Of a stretch of 64,000 nt of DNA, positions 35,701-42,967 are shown in pieces; positions within the stretch are counted from its first letter, which is position 1, and each line of letters begins with the position of its first letter. Origin of the DNA: JBNFVY01 sp049943335 (GTDB lineage Bacteria > Pseudomonadota > Alphaproteobacteria > Rhodobacterales > Rhodobacteraceae); the NCBI RefSeq assembly GCF_049943335.1, contig NZ_JBNFVY010000004.1:124001-188000 (forward strand), given 5' to 3'. The position numbers and the translations under genes are program-made. A model generated the notes under the pieces. It did no database searches. It was not told the origin of the DNA and saw nothing but the letters and a program-made list of their open reading frames with translations.

Positions 35701-36165
35701 AGTGGTCGAGGATTCGCCGGTGTGATCGTCGCCCATGCACATCAATACGCCGCCGTATGGCGACGTTCCGGCCATGTTGGCGTGGCGCATCACGTCACCA
35801 GACCGGTCCACCCCTGGCCCCTTGCCGTACCAAAGGCCAAAGACGCCATCAAACTTGCCTTCGCCGCGCAATTCCGCCTGTTGCGCGCCCCACAGCGCAG
35901 TCGCGGCCAGATCTTCGTTCAACGCAGGCTGAAACACCACGTCGGCGGCATCCAGATCGGTTTTGGCCCGCTCCATCTGCATGTCGACCGCGCCCACCGG
36001 CGAGCCGCGATACCCCGTGACCAGCCCCGCCGTGTGCAGGCCCGCGGCGCGGTCGCGCTGTTTTTGCATCAACATCAATCGCACCAAAGCCTGTGTGCCG
36101 TTAAGCAACACCTGATCTTTGGTCAGGTCATATTTGTCGTGAAGCGTGACATCCTGTTGGCTCAT
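32755..36165 (-). CDS. Indolepyruvate ferredoxin oxidoreductase, fused alpha/beta subunits
   Basis: This 1136-residue enzyme oxidatively decarboxylates aryl or branched 2-oxo acids to acyl-CoA, reducing ferredoxin. The fused order is visible: pyrimidine-binding N-terminus (LVTGYRGSPVGAVD), TPP-binding region (SGCPHNTSTKVPDG and GGEGANWIG), then an iron-sulfur segment CEGCGDCGVQSNC near residue 640. The gamma-type domain GVGGTGVVTIGAIMAMAAHLEG comes next, followed by a C-terminal DUF. It is divergent from a LysR gene, which may control it. Confidence 0.93.
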   Translation of the reverse strand: MSQQDVTLHDKYDLTKDQVLLNGTQALVRLMLMQKQRDRAAGLHTAGLVTGYRGSPVGAVDMQMERAKTDLDAADVVFQPALNEDLAATALWGAQQAELRGEGKFDGVFGLWYGKGPGVDRSGDVMRHANMAGTSPYGGVLMCMGDDHTGESSTTLHQSDWAMVDAYMPVLSPAGVQEILDYGIYGYALSRYAGVWAGLKLVKDTVESTAVVDARPDRMNLVMPERTLPDGGLNIRLVDTPTLQEARMIDHKRHAAEAFARANRIDKRVWGKPGAKIGFVAAGKNWLDLVHALGLLGLEAAEAERLGLTTYKVGQTWPLDMVSFHEWAEGLDLIIVVEEKRKLIEVQVKEAIFDDRHGRRIYGGHKGDSWENGQQLELFHTRGALDPMFIAEKIGGILEEEGCVTDRMKNGLQAVVDAKKSDNMPEVATRVPYFCSGCPHNTSTKVPDGSRAYAGIGCHYMVQWMDRDTLGFTHMGGEGANWIGEAPFSKRDHVFQNLGDGTYNHSGIQAIRAALAAGTNITYKILFNDAVAMTGGQTNEGGLTADHIAHELVAMGVDPVAFVYDDKEDYDLSKLPRGVQSFPREDLNEVQEKWREHKGVSAIVYAQTCAAEKRRRRKRGTFPDIDKRVFINTDICEGCGDCGVQSNCVSIVPVDTEFGRKRAIDQSSCNKDFSCLNGFCPSFVTVSGATPKKAATVDIDVGNLPQPDLPVIDGTHNSVITGVGGTGVVTIGAIMAMAAHLEGKGAGMMEMAGLAQKGGAVAIHCRIAERPADISAIRVALGEADALIGGDLVVSAGSATLGLTAQGRTGAVVNSHEIITGDFTRNADFTLPGDALRLSLEARLRERVTLFDATRLARMAMGDSIYSNMMVFGAAWQQGLIPLAHDAITRSIELNGTAAERNKRAFELGRWAALNPEHAASIAEPNVVDKPKTLDEKIALRAAHLVEYQGPALADRYRNLVHTVPDGPLRAAVAEAYHKLLSYKDEYEVARLMRQTQAKARAEFDGDLAFTYHLAPPVLSGKGHDGRPKKRTFGAIPARMVMALARFKGLRGTPFDPFGYSAERRMERALIAAYEADIAQLLEGYADRPEAVELARLPLSIKGFGPVKQAAAERAEKTRAALWAALKSPPASMAAE

Positions 36166-36298
36166 TCGACACCTCCCCTGCGCGATGATCCTGTTTTATC
36201 TGCACCATTCTCATTATAAGTCAAAAAAGCTGACCTTCACATCAAGATTTTCGGATCAGTGTGGTTTACATCGTCTCATGTTTTATCAGAGATGCCGA

Positions 36299-36329
36299 CA
36301 ACCACCGGACGAGAAATAATTGGTGGTTG
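36299..36329. promoter_or_regulatory. Inverted repeat between IOR gene and LysR gene
   Basis: Perfect 8-bp arms CAACCACC (36299-36306) and GGTGGTTG (36322-36329) are separated by 15 AT-rich bases, 32 bases before the LysR start. Position and spacing fit an operator bound by the LysR protein, controlling itself and the divergent oxidoreductase. Confidence 0.6.
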
Positions 36330-36360
36330 GTAACCTTCGTGGGGTAATGAACGGAAGAAC

Positions 36361-37266
36361 ATGGATTGGGATAAGCTCAGAATATTTCACGCAGTGGCGG
36401 ACGCGGGGTCTCTGACCCACGCGGGCGAAGCGCTGCATTTGTCGCAATCGGCCGTGTCTCGGCAGATCCGGGCATTGGAAGAGAGCCTGAACACCACCCT
36501 GTTCCACCGCCATGCCCGGGGCCTGATTCTAACCGAGCAAGGGGAACTTCTGTTCGACGCGACCGCGGCAATGAACAAGCGCCTGGAAACCGCGTCGGCC
36601 CGTATCCGCGACAGCGAAGAAGAGGTATTCGGCGAACTGCGTGTCACCACAACGACCGGCTTTGGCACGCTGTGGCTGGCCCCCCGCCTGCCCGCGCTTT
36701 ACGCGAAATACCCGGGTCTGAATATCGACCTGATGCTTGAAGAACGCGTGCTGGACCTGCCCATGCGCGAGGCGGACGTGGCCATCCGCATGAAAGAACC
36801 CAGCCAGGCCGATCTTATCCGCAAACGGCTGATGAACATCCGCATGCGGCTTTATGCCAGCTCCAACTACCTGCGCGATACAGGACCGTTGGAACGGATC
36901 GAAGATATTGCGACGCGCCGCCTGATCTGCCTGAACCCGGGCGCACCACAAGTTTCATCGGGCGCGCGGCTGGTCCAAGAGCTGATGACCTATGACATCC
37001 AATCAAGGCTGACGGTCAACAACTACTACGGCGTGTTGCAGGCGGTGCGTTCCGATTTGGGTATCGGCATCCTGCCCGACTATCTGACGCAGGACTTCCC
37101 CGACCTGGTCCATGTTCTGCCCGAGATCTTGAGCACCGAAGTCCCGGTCTTTCTTGCCTATCCCGAAGAACTGCGCCAATCGCAGCGCATCGGCGCTTTC
37201 CGCGATTTCGTGACCGAGGAAATCATCGCCCACCGACGCAAAGCCGCATCGCCCGGGGCCGACTGA
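36361..37266 (+). CDS. LysR-family transcription regulator
   Basis: The 301-residue protein has an N-terminal winged helix (MDWDKLRIFHAVADAGSLTH, with AVSRQIRALEE recognition helix) and a periplasmic-binding-like effector domain. The effector is unknown. It is divergent from the indolepyruvate oxidoreductase gene, with an inverted repeat between them, so it probably senses an amino-acid-derived keto acid or redox state; this is inference. Confidence 0.88.
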   Translation: MDWDKLRIFHAVADAGSLTHAGEALHLSQSAVSRQIRALEESLNTTLFHRHARGLILTEQGELLFDATAAMNKRLETASARIRDSEEEVFGELRVTTTTGFGTLWLAPRLPALYAKYPGLNIDLMLEERVLDLPMREADVAIRMKEPSQADLIRKRLMNIRMRLYASSNYLRDTGPLERIEDIATRRLICLNPGAPQVSSGARLVQELMTYDIQSRLTVNNYYGVLQAVRSDLGIGILPDYLTQDFPDLVHVLPEILSTEVPVFLAYPEELRQSQRIGAFRDFVTEEIIAHRRKAASPGAD

Positions 37267-37357
37267 ACCCCAGCTATGCATATTCTGCATGGCGGCATTG
37301 CGGCGCGTTGAGGCAATAATTGCTTGTTTTGCGCCGACCCGGTGCCTACATCGAATC

Positions 37358-37435
37358 TTGAAGCCGACGTGGGCATATGCCCCGGCTTCACCTCCCTGTT
37401 GGACTACGGCCGAGCTTATGCTCGGCCTTTTTTTT
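37358..37435 (+). ncRNA. Probable small RNA (mmgR/suhB-like) with CCUCCC linker and terminator
   Basis: TTGTTT (37324) and TACATC (37347) form a promoter with a 17-base spacer, placing the start near 37358. The transcript would begin with a stem-loop at 37360-37389 (GAAGCCG/CGGCTTC, then GGGC/GCCC around ATAT). A single-stranded ACCTCCCTGTTGGACTAC follows, and then an ideal terminator. Length (about 78 nt), two-hairpin layout and the exposed anti-Shine-Dalgarno CCTCCC resemble the mmgR (suhB motif) family of alphaproteobacteria as I recall it. That family name is unverified, but an sRNA is well supported. Confidence 0.7.
37408..37435 (+). terminator. Rho-independent terminator
   Basis: A perfect 8-bp stem GGCCGAGC/GCTCGGCC with loop TTAT is followed by eight T residues. 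It ends the predicted sRNA and could also stop the LysR transcript 140 bases upstream. Confidence 0.95.
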
Positions 37436-37678
37436 GGCGCCTGCTGGCGGCGCAGCCTTGCGAATGTGCTTTTGTCAGTGGCGCGCGTGGGGGCGTGTAT
37501 GCGGCGCGCGCGCCATCGCCCACAAACGCGGATTGCCCCCAAAAGTTCCCGGTAAATTGCTGACATTCCACTGACAATTTCGTGTCGATTTCATCCCGAA
37601 ATTTCCGGAACGAACCGCCCTGCTCGTCATTGACCCCCCAGAACCGCATGACCGCGGAAACCAAAAGAGGAGAATACG

Positions 37679-38209
37679 ATGACCTTTGCCAAGAAAACTT
37701 TCGCCGCAACCGCTGCCCTTGCTATCGCTGCAGGCTCGGCCTTTGCTGCAGGCGACGACCGGGGCGACACACTGGGCACCGATCTTGAACCTGGAAAATC
37801 ACAAGTTTCGGGAACGCAGGTTGTCGTGAAATCCGACTACGCCGATAAAGGCGACAAGAGCGCAACCCTGAACGCCGCTGACGTCCGCACCGTGTCGGTG
37901 TTCGAAAGCGACAGCACCTACGCCGAAAAAGGCGACAAGAGCTACACCATGGGCGTGAACGCCATGGAAGGTGCAAAACAGCATTCCAACAGTGCCTATA
38001 TCGGTGACGAAATCAAAACGACCGACGGCCAGCCGCTGGGCACCATCACCCAGGTTTGGGAAACCGAAAAAGGTGACATGATGTTCCTGGCCACCATGGA
38101 CGACGGTAGCGAGGTGATCATCCGCCCGACCAGCATCCAGGGTGAAGACGGCCCGATGACGCTGGACCTGACCGCGATGGAATTCAAAGAGATGCTGGAC
38201 AAGTCGTAA
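37679..38209 (+). CDS. Secreted PRC-barrel-like protein
   Basis: Unknown role. The 176-residue protein has a signal peptide to about residue 23 (ending GSAFA), then two imperfect copies of a Y-A-D/E-K-G-D-K-S segment (about residues 55 and 81). A C-terminal stretch IGDEIKTTDGQPLGTITQVW has the look of a PRC-barrel strand pattern. It is acidic and rich in Asp, Thr and Ser, fitting periplasmic life. AGAGGAG precedes the ATG. Confidence 0.7.
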   Translation: MTFAKKTFAATAALAIAAGSAFAAGDDRGDTLGTDLEPGKSQVSGTQVVVKSDYADKGDKSATLNAADVRTVSVFESDSTYAEKGDKSYTMGVNAMEGAKQHSNSAYIGDEIKTTDGQPLGTITQVWETEKGDMMFLATMDDGSEVIIRPTSIQGEDGPMTLDLTAMEFKEMLDKS

Positions 38210-38252
38210 GAAACGCATCGCCGGGCGCACTCTTGCCCGCACCCGGTTTCAA

Positions 38253-38283
38253 CCCGCCCCCGAACCTTGGGGGCGGGCTTTTT
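38253..38283 (+). terminator. Terminator after the PRC-barrel-like gene
   Basis: A 9-bp stem CCCGCCCCC/GGGGGCGGG with a 7-base loop is followed by CTTTTTC, 44 bases after the stop codon. Confidence 0.85.
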
Positions 38284-38354
38284 CTTTGTCGCACTCTTTT
38301 CCCTGCGCACAGCTTGTCCTATGAGACAGGCGAAACGCTGCTGCGGGGAAAAAC

Positions 38355-40514
38355 ATGACCGAGCCACAGATCACCGATGAGATCATTTCCGCCCACGGGC
38401 TGAGCGCCGACGAATACCAGAGCATTCTGGACATCATCGGCCGCGAGCCGACGTTCACTGAACTGGGCATCTTTTCGGCCATGTGGAACGAACATTGTTC
38501 GTACAAATCCTCGAAAAAATGGTTGCGCACCCTGCCGACCGAGGGCCCACAGGTCATATGCGGGCCCGGTGAAAATGCGGGCGTCGTGGATATCGGCGAC
38601 GGCCAAGCGGTGGTGTTCAAGATGGAAAGCCACAACCACCCCAGCTACATCGAACCCTATCAAGGCGCGGCCACCGGGGTGGGCGGCATCCTGCGCGACG
38701 TGTTCACCATGGGCGCGCGCCCCATCGCGGCGATGAATTCTTTGTCCTTTGGCGCGCCGGATCACTGGAAAACGCGCCAGTTGGTTCACGGCGTCGTGGA
38801 AGGCGTGGGCGGGTATGGCAATTGTTTCGGCGTACCCACTGTGGGCGGCGAAGTGCGCTTTCACCCCGCCTATAACGGCAATTGCCTTGTGAACGCGTTT
38901 GCTGCCGGACTGGCCGACGCGAACAAGATTTTCTATTCGGCCGCCTCGGGCGTCGGCATGCCGGTGGTCTATCTGGGGGCCAAAACAGGCCGCGACGGCG
39001 TGGGCGGCGCCACAATGGCCAGCGCCGAATTTGACGACACGATCGAAGAAAAGCGCCCCACCGTCCAGGTCGGCGACCCGTTCACCGAAAAACGCCTGAT
39101 GGAAGCCTGCATGGAACTGATGGCGACCGGCGCTGTCATATCGATCCAGGATATGGGCGCGGCCGGGTTGACCTGTTCGGCGGTCGAAATGGGCGACAAG
39201 GGGGGGCTGGGCGTCCGGCTGGATCTGGAAAAGGTCCCCACGCGCGAAGAGGCCATGACCGCCTACGAAATGATGCTGTCCGAAAGCCAGGAGCGGATGC
39301 TGATGGTGCTCAAGCCCGAACTTGAGGCCGAAGCCAAGGCGGTATTCGACAAATGGGATCTGGATTTTGCCATTGTCGGCGAAACCATCGCAGAAGATCG
39401 CTTTTTGATCATGCATCACAACGAATGCAAGGCCGACCTGCCGCTGTCAAAGCTGTCGTCCACCGCGCCGGAATATGACCGCCCCTGGGTTGAAACCCCG
39501 GCCCCCGCGCCTTTGACGGAAGTTCCGGGCATCGACGCGATCGACGGTCTGCGCGCGCTCCTGCGTTCGCCCAATTACGCGTCCAAACGTTGGGTTTATG
39601 AACAATATGACAGCCAGGTCATGGGCGACACCGTGGCCGGGCCCGGCTATGGCGCGGGCGTTCTGCGGGTGCACGGATCGGAAAAGATGCTCGCCTTTAC
39701 GTCCGATGTGACGCCACGCTACGTGCGCGCCAATCCTGTGGAAGGCGGCAAGCAGGCCGTCGCCGAGGCCTATCGCAACCTGATCGCCGTCGGCGCGCAG
39801 CCGCTGGCCACCACGGACAATCTGAACTTCGGCAACCCCGAAAAACCCGAAATCATGGGCCAGTTCGTCGGCGCCATCAAAGGCATCGGCGCGGCGGTGG
39901 CAGCACTGGACATGCCCATCGTGTCGGGCAACGTATCGCTCTATAATGAAACCGATGGCAAGGGTATCCTGCCCACGCCAACCATCGGCGCGGTGGGGCT
40001 GATCGCCTCAGAGGATGACCACATCGGCGGGCGGGCGGAAGCTGGCAACGTGGCGCTGCTGGTCGGTGACACCGACGGGCACCTGGGCCAATCGGCCCTG
40101 CTGGCCGAAGTGTTCGGACGCGAAGAAGGCGATGCCCCCGCCGTCGATCTGGACGCCGAAAAGCGAAACGGCAATTTCATCCGCGCCAATGCCGGCTGGA
40201 TCACTGCCTGCACCGATCTGTCTGACGGCGGGCTGGCTTTGGCCGCATTCGAGATGGCTGCGGCGGGCGGCGTCGGTGTGACGCTGGACAGCGAAGACAC
40301 CGCAACCCTGTTTGGCGAAGACCAGGCGCGTTACCTGATCGCCTGCAGCTTCGATGCCGCCGAAGCGCTGGTGGTGGCCGCGGGTCAGGCGGGCGTGCCG
40401 ATCACGACGGTCGGCAAATTTGGCGGCGACACCGTCAGCTTCGGCAGTGCGTCGGCGCCGCTGTCCGAATTGACCGCGCTGAACGATAGCGCCTTTGCAG
40501 ACGTCTTTGCCTGA
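38355..40514 (+). CDS. purL: Phosphoribosylformylglycinamidine synthase subunit PurL
   Basis: PurL uses ATP and ammonia from PurQ to form FGAM in purine synthesis. At 719 residues it is the small type that works with PurS and PurQ. Key segments are MWNEHCSYKSSKKWL, FKMESHNHPSYIEPY and the repeated AIR-synthase-like halves with DMGAAGLTCS and TDLSDGGLALA. The next gene starts two bases after its stop. Confidence 0.97.
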   Translation: MTEPQITDEIISAHGLSADEYQSILDIIGREPTFTELGIFSAMWNEHCSYKSSKKWLRTLPTEGPQVICGPGENAGVVDIGDGQAVVFKMESHNHPSYIEPYQGAATGVGGILRDVFTMGARPIAAMNSLSFGAPDHWKTRQLVHGVVEGVGGYGNCFGVPTVGGEVRFHPAYNGNCLVNAFAAGLADANKIFYSAASGVGMPVVYLGAKTGRDGVGGATMASAEFDDTIEEKRPTVQVGDPFTEKRLMEACMELMATGAVISIQDMGAAGLTCSAVEMGDKGGLGVRLDLEKVPTREEAMTAYEMMLSESQERMLMVLKPELEAEAKAVFDKWDLDFAIVGETIAEDRFLIMHHNECKADLPLSKLSSTAPEYDRPWVETPAPAPLTEVPGIDAIDGLRALLRSPNYASKRWVYEQYDSQVMGDTVAGPGYGAGVLRVHGSEKMLAFTSDVTPRYVRANPVEGGKQAVAEAYRNLIAVGAQPLATTDNLNFGNPEKPEIMGQFVGAIKGIGAAVAALDMPIVSGNVSLYNETDGKGILPTPTIGAVGLIASEDDHIGGRAEAGNVALLVGDTDGHLGQSALLAEVFGREEGDAPAVDLDAEKRNGNFIRANAGWITACTDLSDGGLALAAFEMAAAGGVGVTLDSEDTATLFGEDQARYLIACSFDAAEALVVAAGQAGVPITTVGKFGGDTVSFGSASAPLSELTALNDSAFADVFA

Positions 40515-40515
40515 C

Positions 40516-41022
40516 ATGACCGACTTGCCCGCCTTCCAACCCGACTGCGCGAACTGCGTGGCACTGTGCTGCATGGCACTGGCGTTTGACGAAGGCGAGG
40601 ACTTTGGGTTCGACAAACCTGCCGGCCTGCCCTGCCCAAACCTCAATGGCCACATGTGCGGCATTTTCGGCGCGCTCAAGTCCGAAGGGTTCGCGGGCTG
40701 CGCGCGATATGACTGCCTGGGCGCGGGTCAGCGTGTGTCCCAGGAACTGTTCGCCAATCAAAGCTGGCGCGATGAACCGGAACTGGCCGAACCCATGATC
40801 GACGCCTTCGCCCGCATGCGCGAGGTTCAGAAAATGCTGGAACTGCTGGATGCGTCCGCCAAACTGGACCTGCCCGACAGTTACGAGGCGCGCCGGCAGT
40901 CGATGGTCGCCGCCCTGGCCCCGGACGGCGGGTTCACCCCCGAAAGCTTTGCCAGCACGGCCGTGGACGCCGCGCTTGACGGCGCACTGCCGTTCCTGCG
41001 CGAACTGCGCGATCTGGTCTGA
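40516..41022 (+). CDS. Cysteine-rich hypothetical protein (possible metal-binding)
   Basis: A 168-residue protein with a dense N-terminal cysteine set: CANCVALCC (residues about 11-19), CPNL, MCGIF and CARYDC. The C-x2-C-x3-CC start is reminiscent of YkgJ-type putative zinc/iron-chelating domains. The second half is helical with no Cys. It begins two bases after purL and sits before bolA and grxD, two iron-sulfur trafficking genes, which hints at iron or cluster handling. Function otherwise unknown. Confidence 0.65.
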   Translation: MTDLPAFQPDCANCVALCCMALAFDEGEDFGFDKPAGLPCPNLNGHMCGIFGALKSEGFAGCARYDCLGAGQRVSQELFANQSWRDEPELAEPMIDAFARMREVQKMLELLDASAKLDLPDSYEARRQSMVAALAPDGGFTPESFASTAVDAALDGALPFLRELRDLV

Positions 41023-41095
41023 CCCGCAGCCCCTTGCCCCCGCAACGGTGGGCGCTTACATCTTGCATCAGACCAACAAAGGGAGCTGACGAACC

Positions 41096-41332
41096 ATGGC
41101 CATCACCGCCGCCGACATCGAACGCATGATCCGCGAGGCGTTTCCGGACGCCAGGGTTGAGGTTCAGGGCGACGACGGCGCGCATTTCGCCGCCATGGTC
41201 GAGGACCCCAGCTTCAAGGACATGAACCGGGTGCAACAGCAACGCGCCGTCTATGGCGCGCTCAAAGGCAAGATGGACGGCCCCGCGGGCGAGCTGCACG
41301 CGCTGGCCCTGACCACCCGCGCCCCCGAATAA
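41096..41332 (+). CDS. BolA family protein
   Basis: BolA proteins pair with monothiol glutaredoxins to carry [2Fe-2S] clusters. The 78-residue protein has the family fold, with DDGAHFAAMVEDPSFKDMNRVQQQRAVYGAL including the conserved histidine. GGGAG precedes the ATG. A monothiol glutaredoxin follows after 35 bases, the partner expected. Confidence 0.93.
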   Translation: MAITAADIERMIREAFPDARVEVQGDDGAHFAAMVEDPSFKDMNRVQQQRAVYGALKGKMDGPAGELHALALTTRAPE

Positions 41333-41367
41333 AGACCGCAGCACTTGCCTGCCGAAAGGACCAAGAC

Positions 41368-41730
41368 ATGAGCAACGCACACGATACGATCAAGGACACC
41401 ATCACCAACAACGATGTTGTGCTTTACATGAAAGGCACCAAGATGATGCCGCAATGCGGGTTTTCATCGCGCGTGGCGGGGGTGCTGAATTTCATGGGCG
41501 TCGAATTCACCGATGTGAACGTGCTGGCCGATGAAGACATCCGCCAGGGCATCAAGGATTTCTCTGACTGGCCGACCATTCCGCAGCTGTATGTCAAAGG
41601 CGAATTCGTCGGCGGCTGCGACATCATCACCGAAATGACCCTGTCTGGCGAACTGGACCAGCTGTTTGCGAAAGAAGGCGTCACTTTTGACAAAGAGGCC
41701 GCAGACAAGATCCGCGAAGCCAACGCCTGA
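41368..41730 (+). CDS. grxD: Monothiol glutaredoxin, Grx4 type
   Basis: Grx4 proteins bind and transfer [2Fe-2S] clusters, often with BolA. The 120-residue protein has the CGFS active site (MPQCGFSSR), WPTIPQLYVKGEFVGGCDI for glutathione binding and KGTKMMPQ. It follows bolA. Confidence 0.96.
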   Translation: MSNAHDTIKDTITNNDVVLYMKGTKMMPQCGFSSRVAGVLNFMGVEFTDVNVLADEDIRQGIKDFSDWPTIPQLYVKGEFVGGCDIITEMTLSGELDQLFAKEGVTFDKEAADKIREANA

Positions 41731-41764
41731 TTGATCGCACGGCCAAATCGCACTGCCAAATCTC

Positions 41765-41782
41765 GCGGCCCATATGGGCCGC
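41765..41782. repeat. 18-bp perfect palindrome centred on CATATG
   Basis: GCGGCCCATATGGGCCGC is fully self-complementary. It lies between grxD and the terminator at 41792, which is centred on the same hexamer CATATG. It may be a second hairpin or a protein site. Confidence 0.8.
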
Positions 41783-41791
41783 TGACTGCGC

Positions 41792-41818
41792 AAAAGCCCG
41801 CCATATGGCGGGCTTTTT
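41792..41818. terminator. Bidirectional terminator between grxD and zapA
   Basis: AAAAGCCCGCC and GGCGGGCTTTT flank ATAT to form a perfect 11-bp stem with A-run and T-run. It can therefore end transcripts from grxD and from convergent zapA. Confidence 0.92.
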
Positions 41819-41841
41819 CCATTTTGTATCAGGTGGTTGCG

Positions 41842-42237
41842 TCAGGCGCCTGCGCGATCTTCAACCTGTTCGGCCATCGCTTCGGCGCGCGCGGCCAGTT
41901 CGGCCATCGTGTCGGTTACGATCTGGGGAATGACAGCGACCTCAACGCGTTCCGGTTCGGGCTTTGGCTGGGCGCGCATTTCTTCCAACAGGGCATCCTG
42001 CGCGGCCACCTTGTCTTCCAGCCCGCGCAACTGCTCTTCCAGCCCGGCCGTCTTGTCGGCCAACATCAGACCAGCCATCAACAGCATCCGGCTTTCGGGC
42101 AGCCGCCCGATCTGCGAGGACAGCACGCTGGCCTCGCCGTCCAGCAGCGCTGCGGCCGAGCGCAGAAAATGTTGCTCGCCGTCCTGACAAGCCACTTCGA
42201 AGTCGCGGCCTCCGATGGTGACGATCACCTCAGGCAT
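41842..42237 (-). CDS. zapA: Cell division protein ZapA
   Basis: ZapA binds FtsZ and bundles its filaments at the division ring. The 131-residue protein has the family start VIVTIGGRDFEVACQDGEQHFLRSAAALLD and a long helix for coiled-coil tetramer formation, then an acidic tail. It overlaps the upstream coiled-coil gene by 8 bases. Confidence 0.92.
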   Translation of the reverse strand: MPEVIVTIGGRDFEVACQDGEQHFLRSAAALLDGEASVLSSQIGRLPESRMLLMAGLMLADKTAGLEEQLRGLEDKVAAQDALLEEMRAQPKPEPERVEVAVIPQIVTDTMAELAARAEAMAEQVEDRAGA

Positions 42238-42721
42238 GGCTTTTTCCTCCGTTGATCACATGTGGCTCAAGCTCGGCCAGAATGGCGTCCAGCTCGGCCC
42301 GGTCTGCATCGCGTGTGCAGCGCAGCGCATCCAATTCGGCCATCATGGATTTGTTGATCAGATGGGCATCGGCCAGCCCAGCGGCGTTCGCCTCGCGCAG
42401 GGCCTGGTTGTTTTCGCGCAACTGCGCGTTGACGCGGCGAATGCGCCCAAGTTCGGCGCTGTGCCCGGCCAGTTCTTCACGCAGCTTGGCGACTTCGGCC
42501 TCCAGCCCGGCCACGATGGTTTCCTGCCGCTCGCGAATGACGCGCACGCGTTCTTCCAGTTGCTGGTTGGCATCGCGCTCGGCGGCCAACTCTTCTTGCA
42601 GCCGCGCAGTCTCATCGGCATCTGCACCCGCCGGACCGGCCTGGCCCAGCTTGTCCAGCCCCGTGCCGATACGGTCCAGCGCGGCGGTAATCCGGCGTTC
42701 CAGTTCGGTGATGTCACTCAT
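42230..42721 (-). CDS. Coiled-coil protein next to ZapA
   Basis: A 163-residue almost entirely helical protein with heptad-like repeats (TARLQEELAAERDANQQLEERVRVI region and ELRRIR-type segments). It has no membrane segment. Overlap with zapA suggests a divisome role, perhaps as a ZapB-like partner; sequence alone does not prove this. ATG 42721 starts the conserved MSDITELERRI. Confidence 0.72.
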   Translation of the reverse strand: MSDITELERRITAALDRIGTGLDKLGQAGPAGADADETARLQEELAAERDANQQLEERVRVIRERQETIVAGLEAEVAKLREELAGHSAELGRIRRVNAQLRENNQALREANAAGLADAHLINKSMMAELDALRCTRDADRAELDAILAELEPHVINGGKSHA

Positions 42722-42967
42722 TCTCTTCGCCCCAAGTCCTGCGGCCCTGCCCAAAGCACAGACCGCGTTGCGCCATTTTTCCGGCGCGCTCTCGAATCGC
42801 AGCCTAGCCTAATGCGGCAGGGGGACCAACATCCAGACGGCAATCCACGCAATTTGCCGCCCTTTGGTCCGATTCCATGGCCCCGACACCGCGCTTCACC
42901 TTGCCTTTCGCCCCGGGGCTGATATCACCGCGCGCACATGTTTCCTTCGAACGAAAGGCTGCGACCC
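42722..42967. other. Divergent gap before tkt with a structured leader
   Basis: A nested stem-loop lies at 42823-42870: outer arms GGACCAA/TTGGTCC and inner arms CGGCAA/TTGCCG. Further CCCTGCC (near 42745) can pair with GGCAGGG (near 42816). It may be a 5' leader element of tkt or a small RNA; 6S RNA is a candidate only because it is often linked to zapA. Confidence 0.4.

Noticed and set aside
42722..42967. 6S RNA gene
   Set aside because: Linkage to zapA is suggestive and some pairing exists, but I could not fold a long duplex with the central open bubble. Left as an undefined structured gap.
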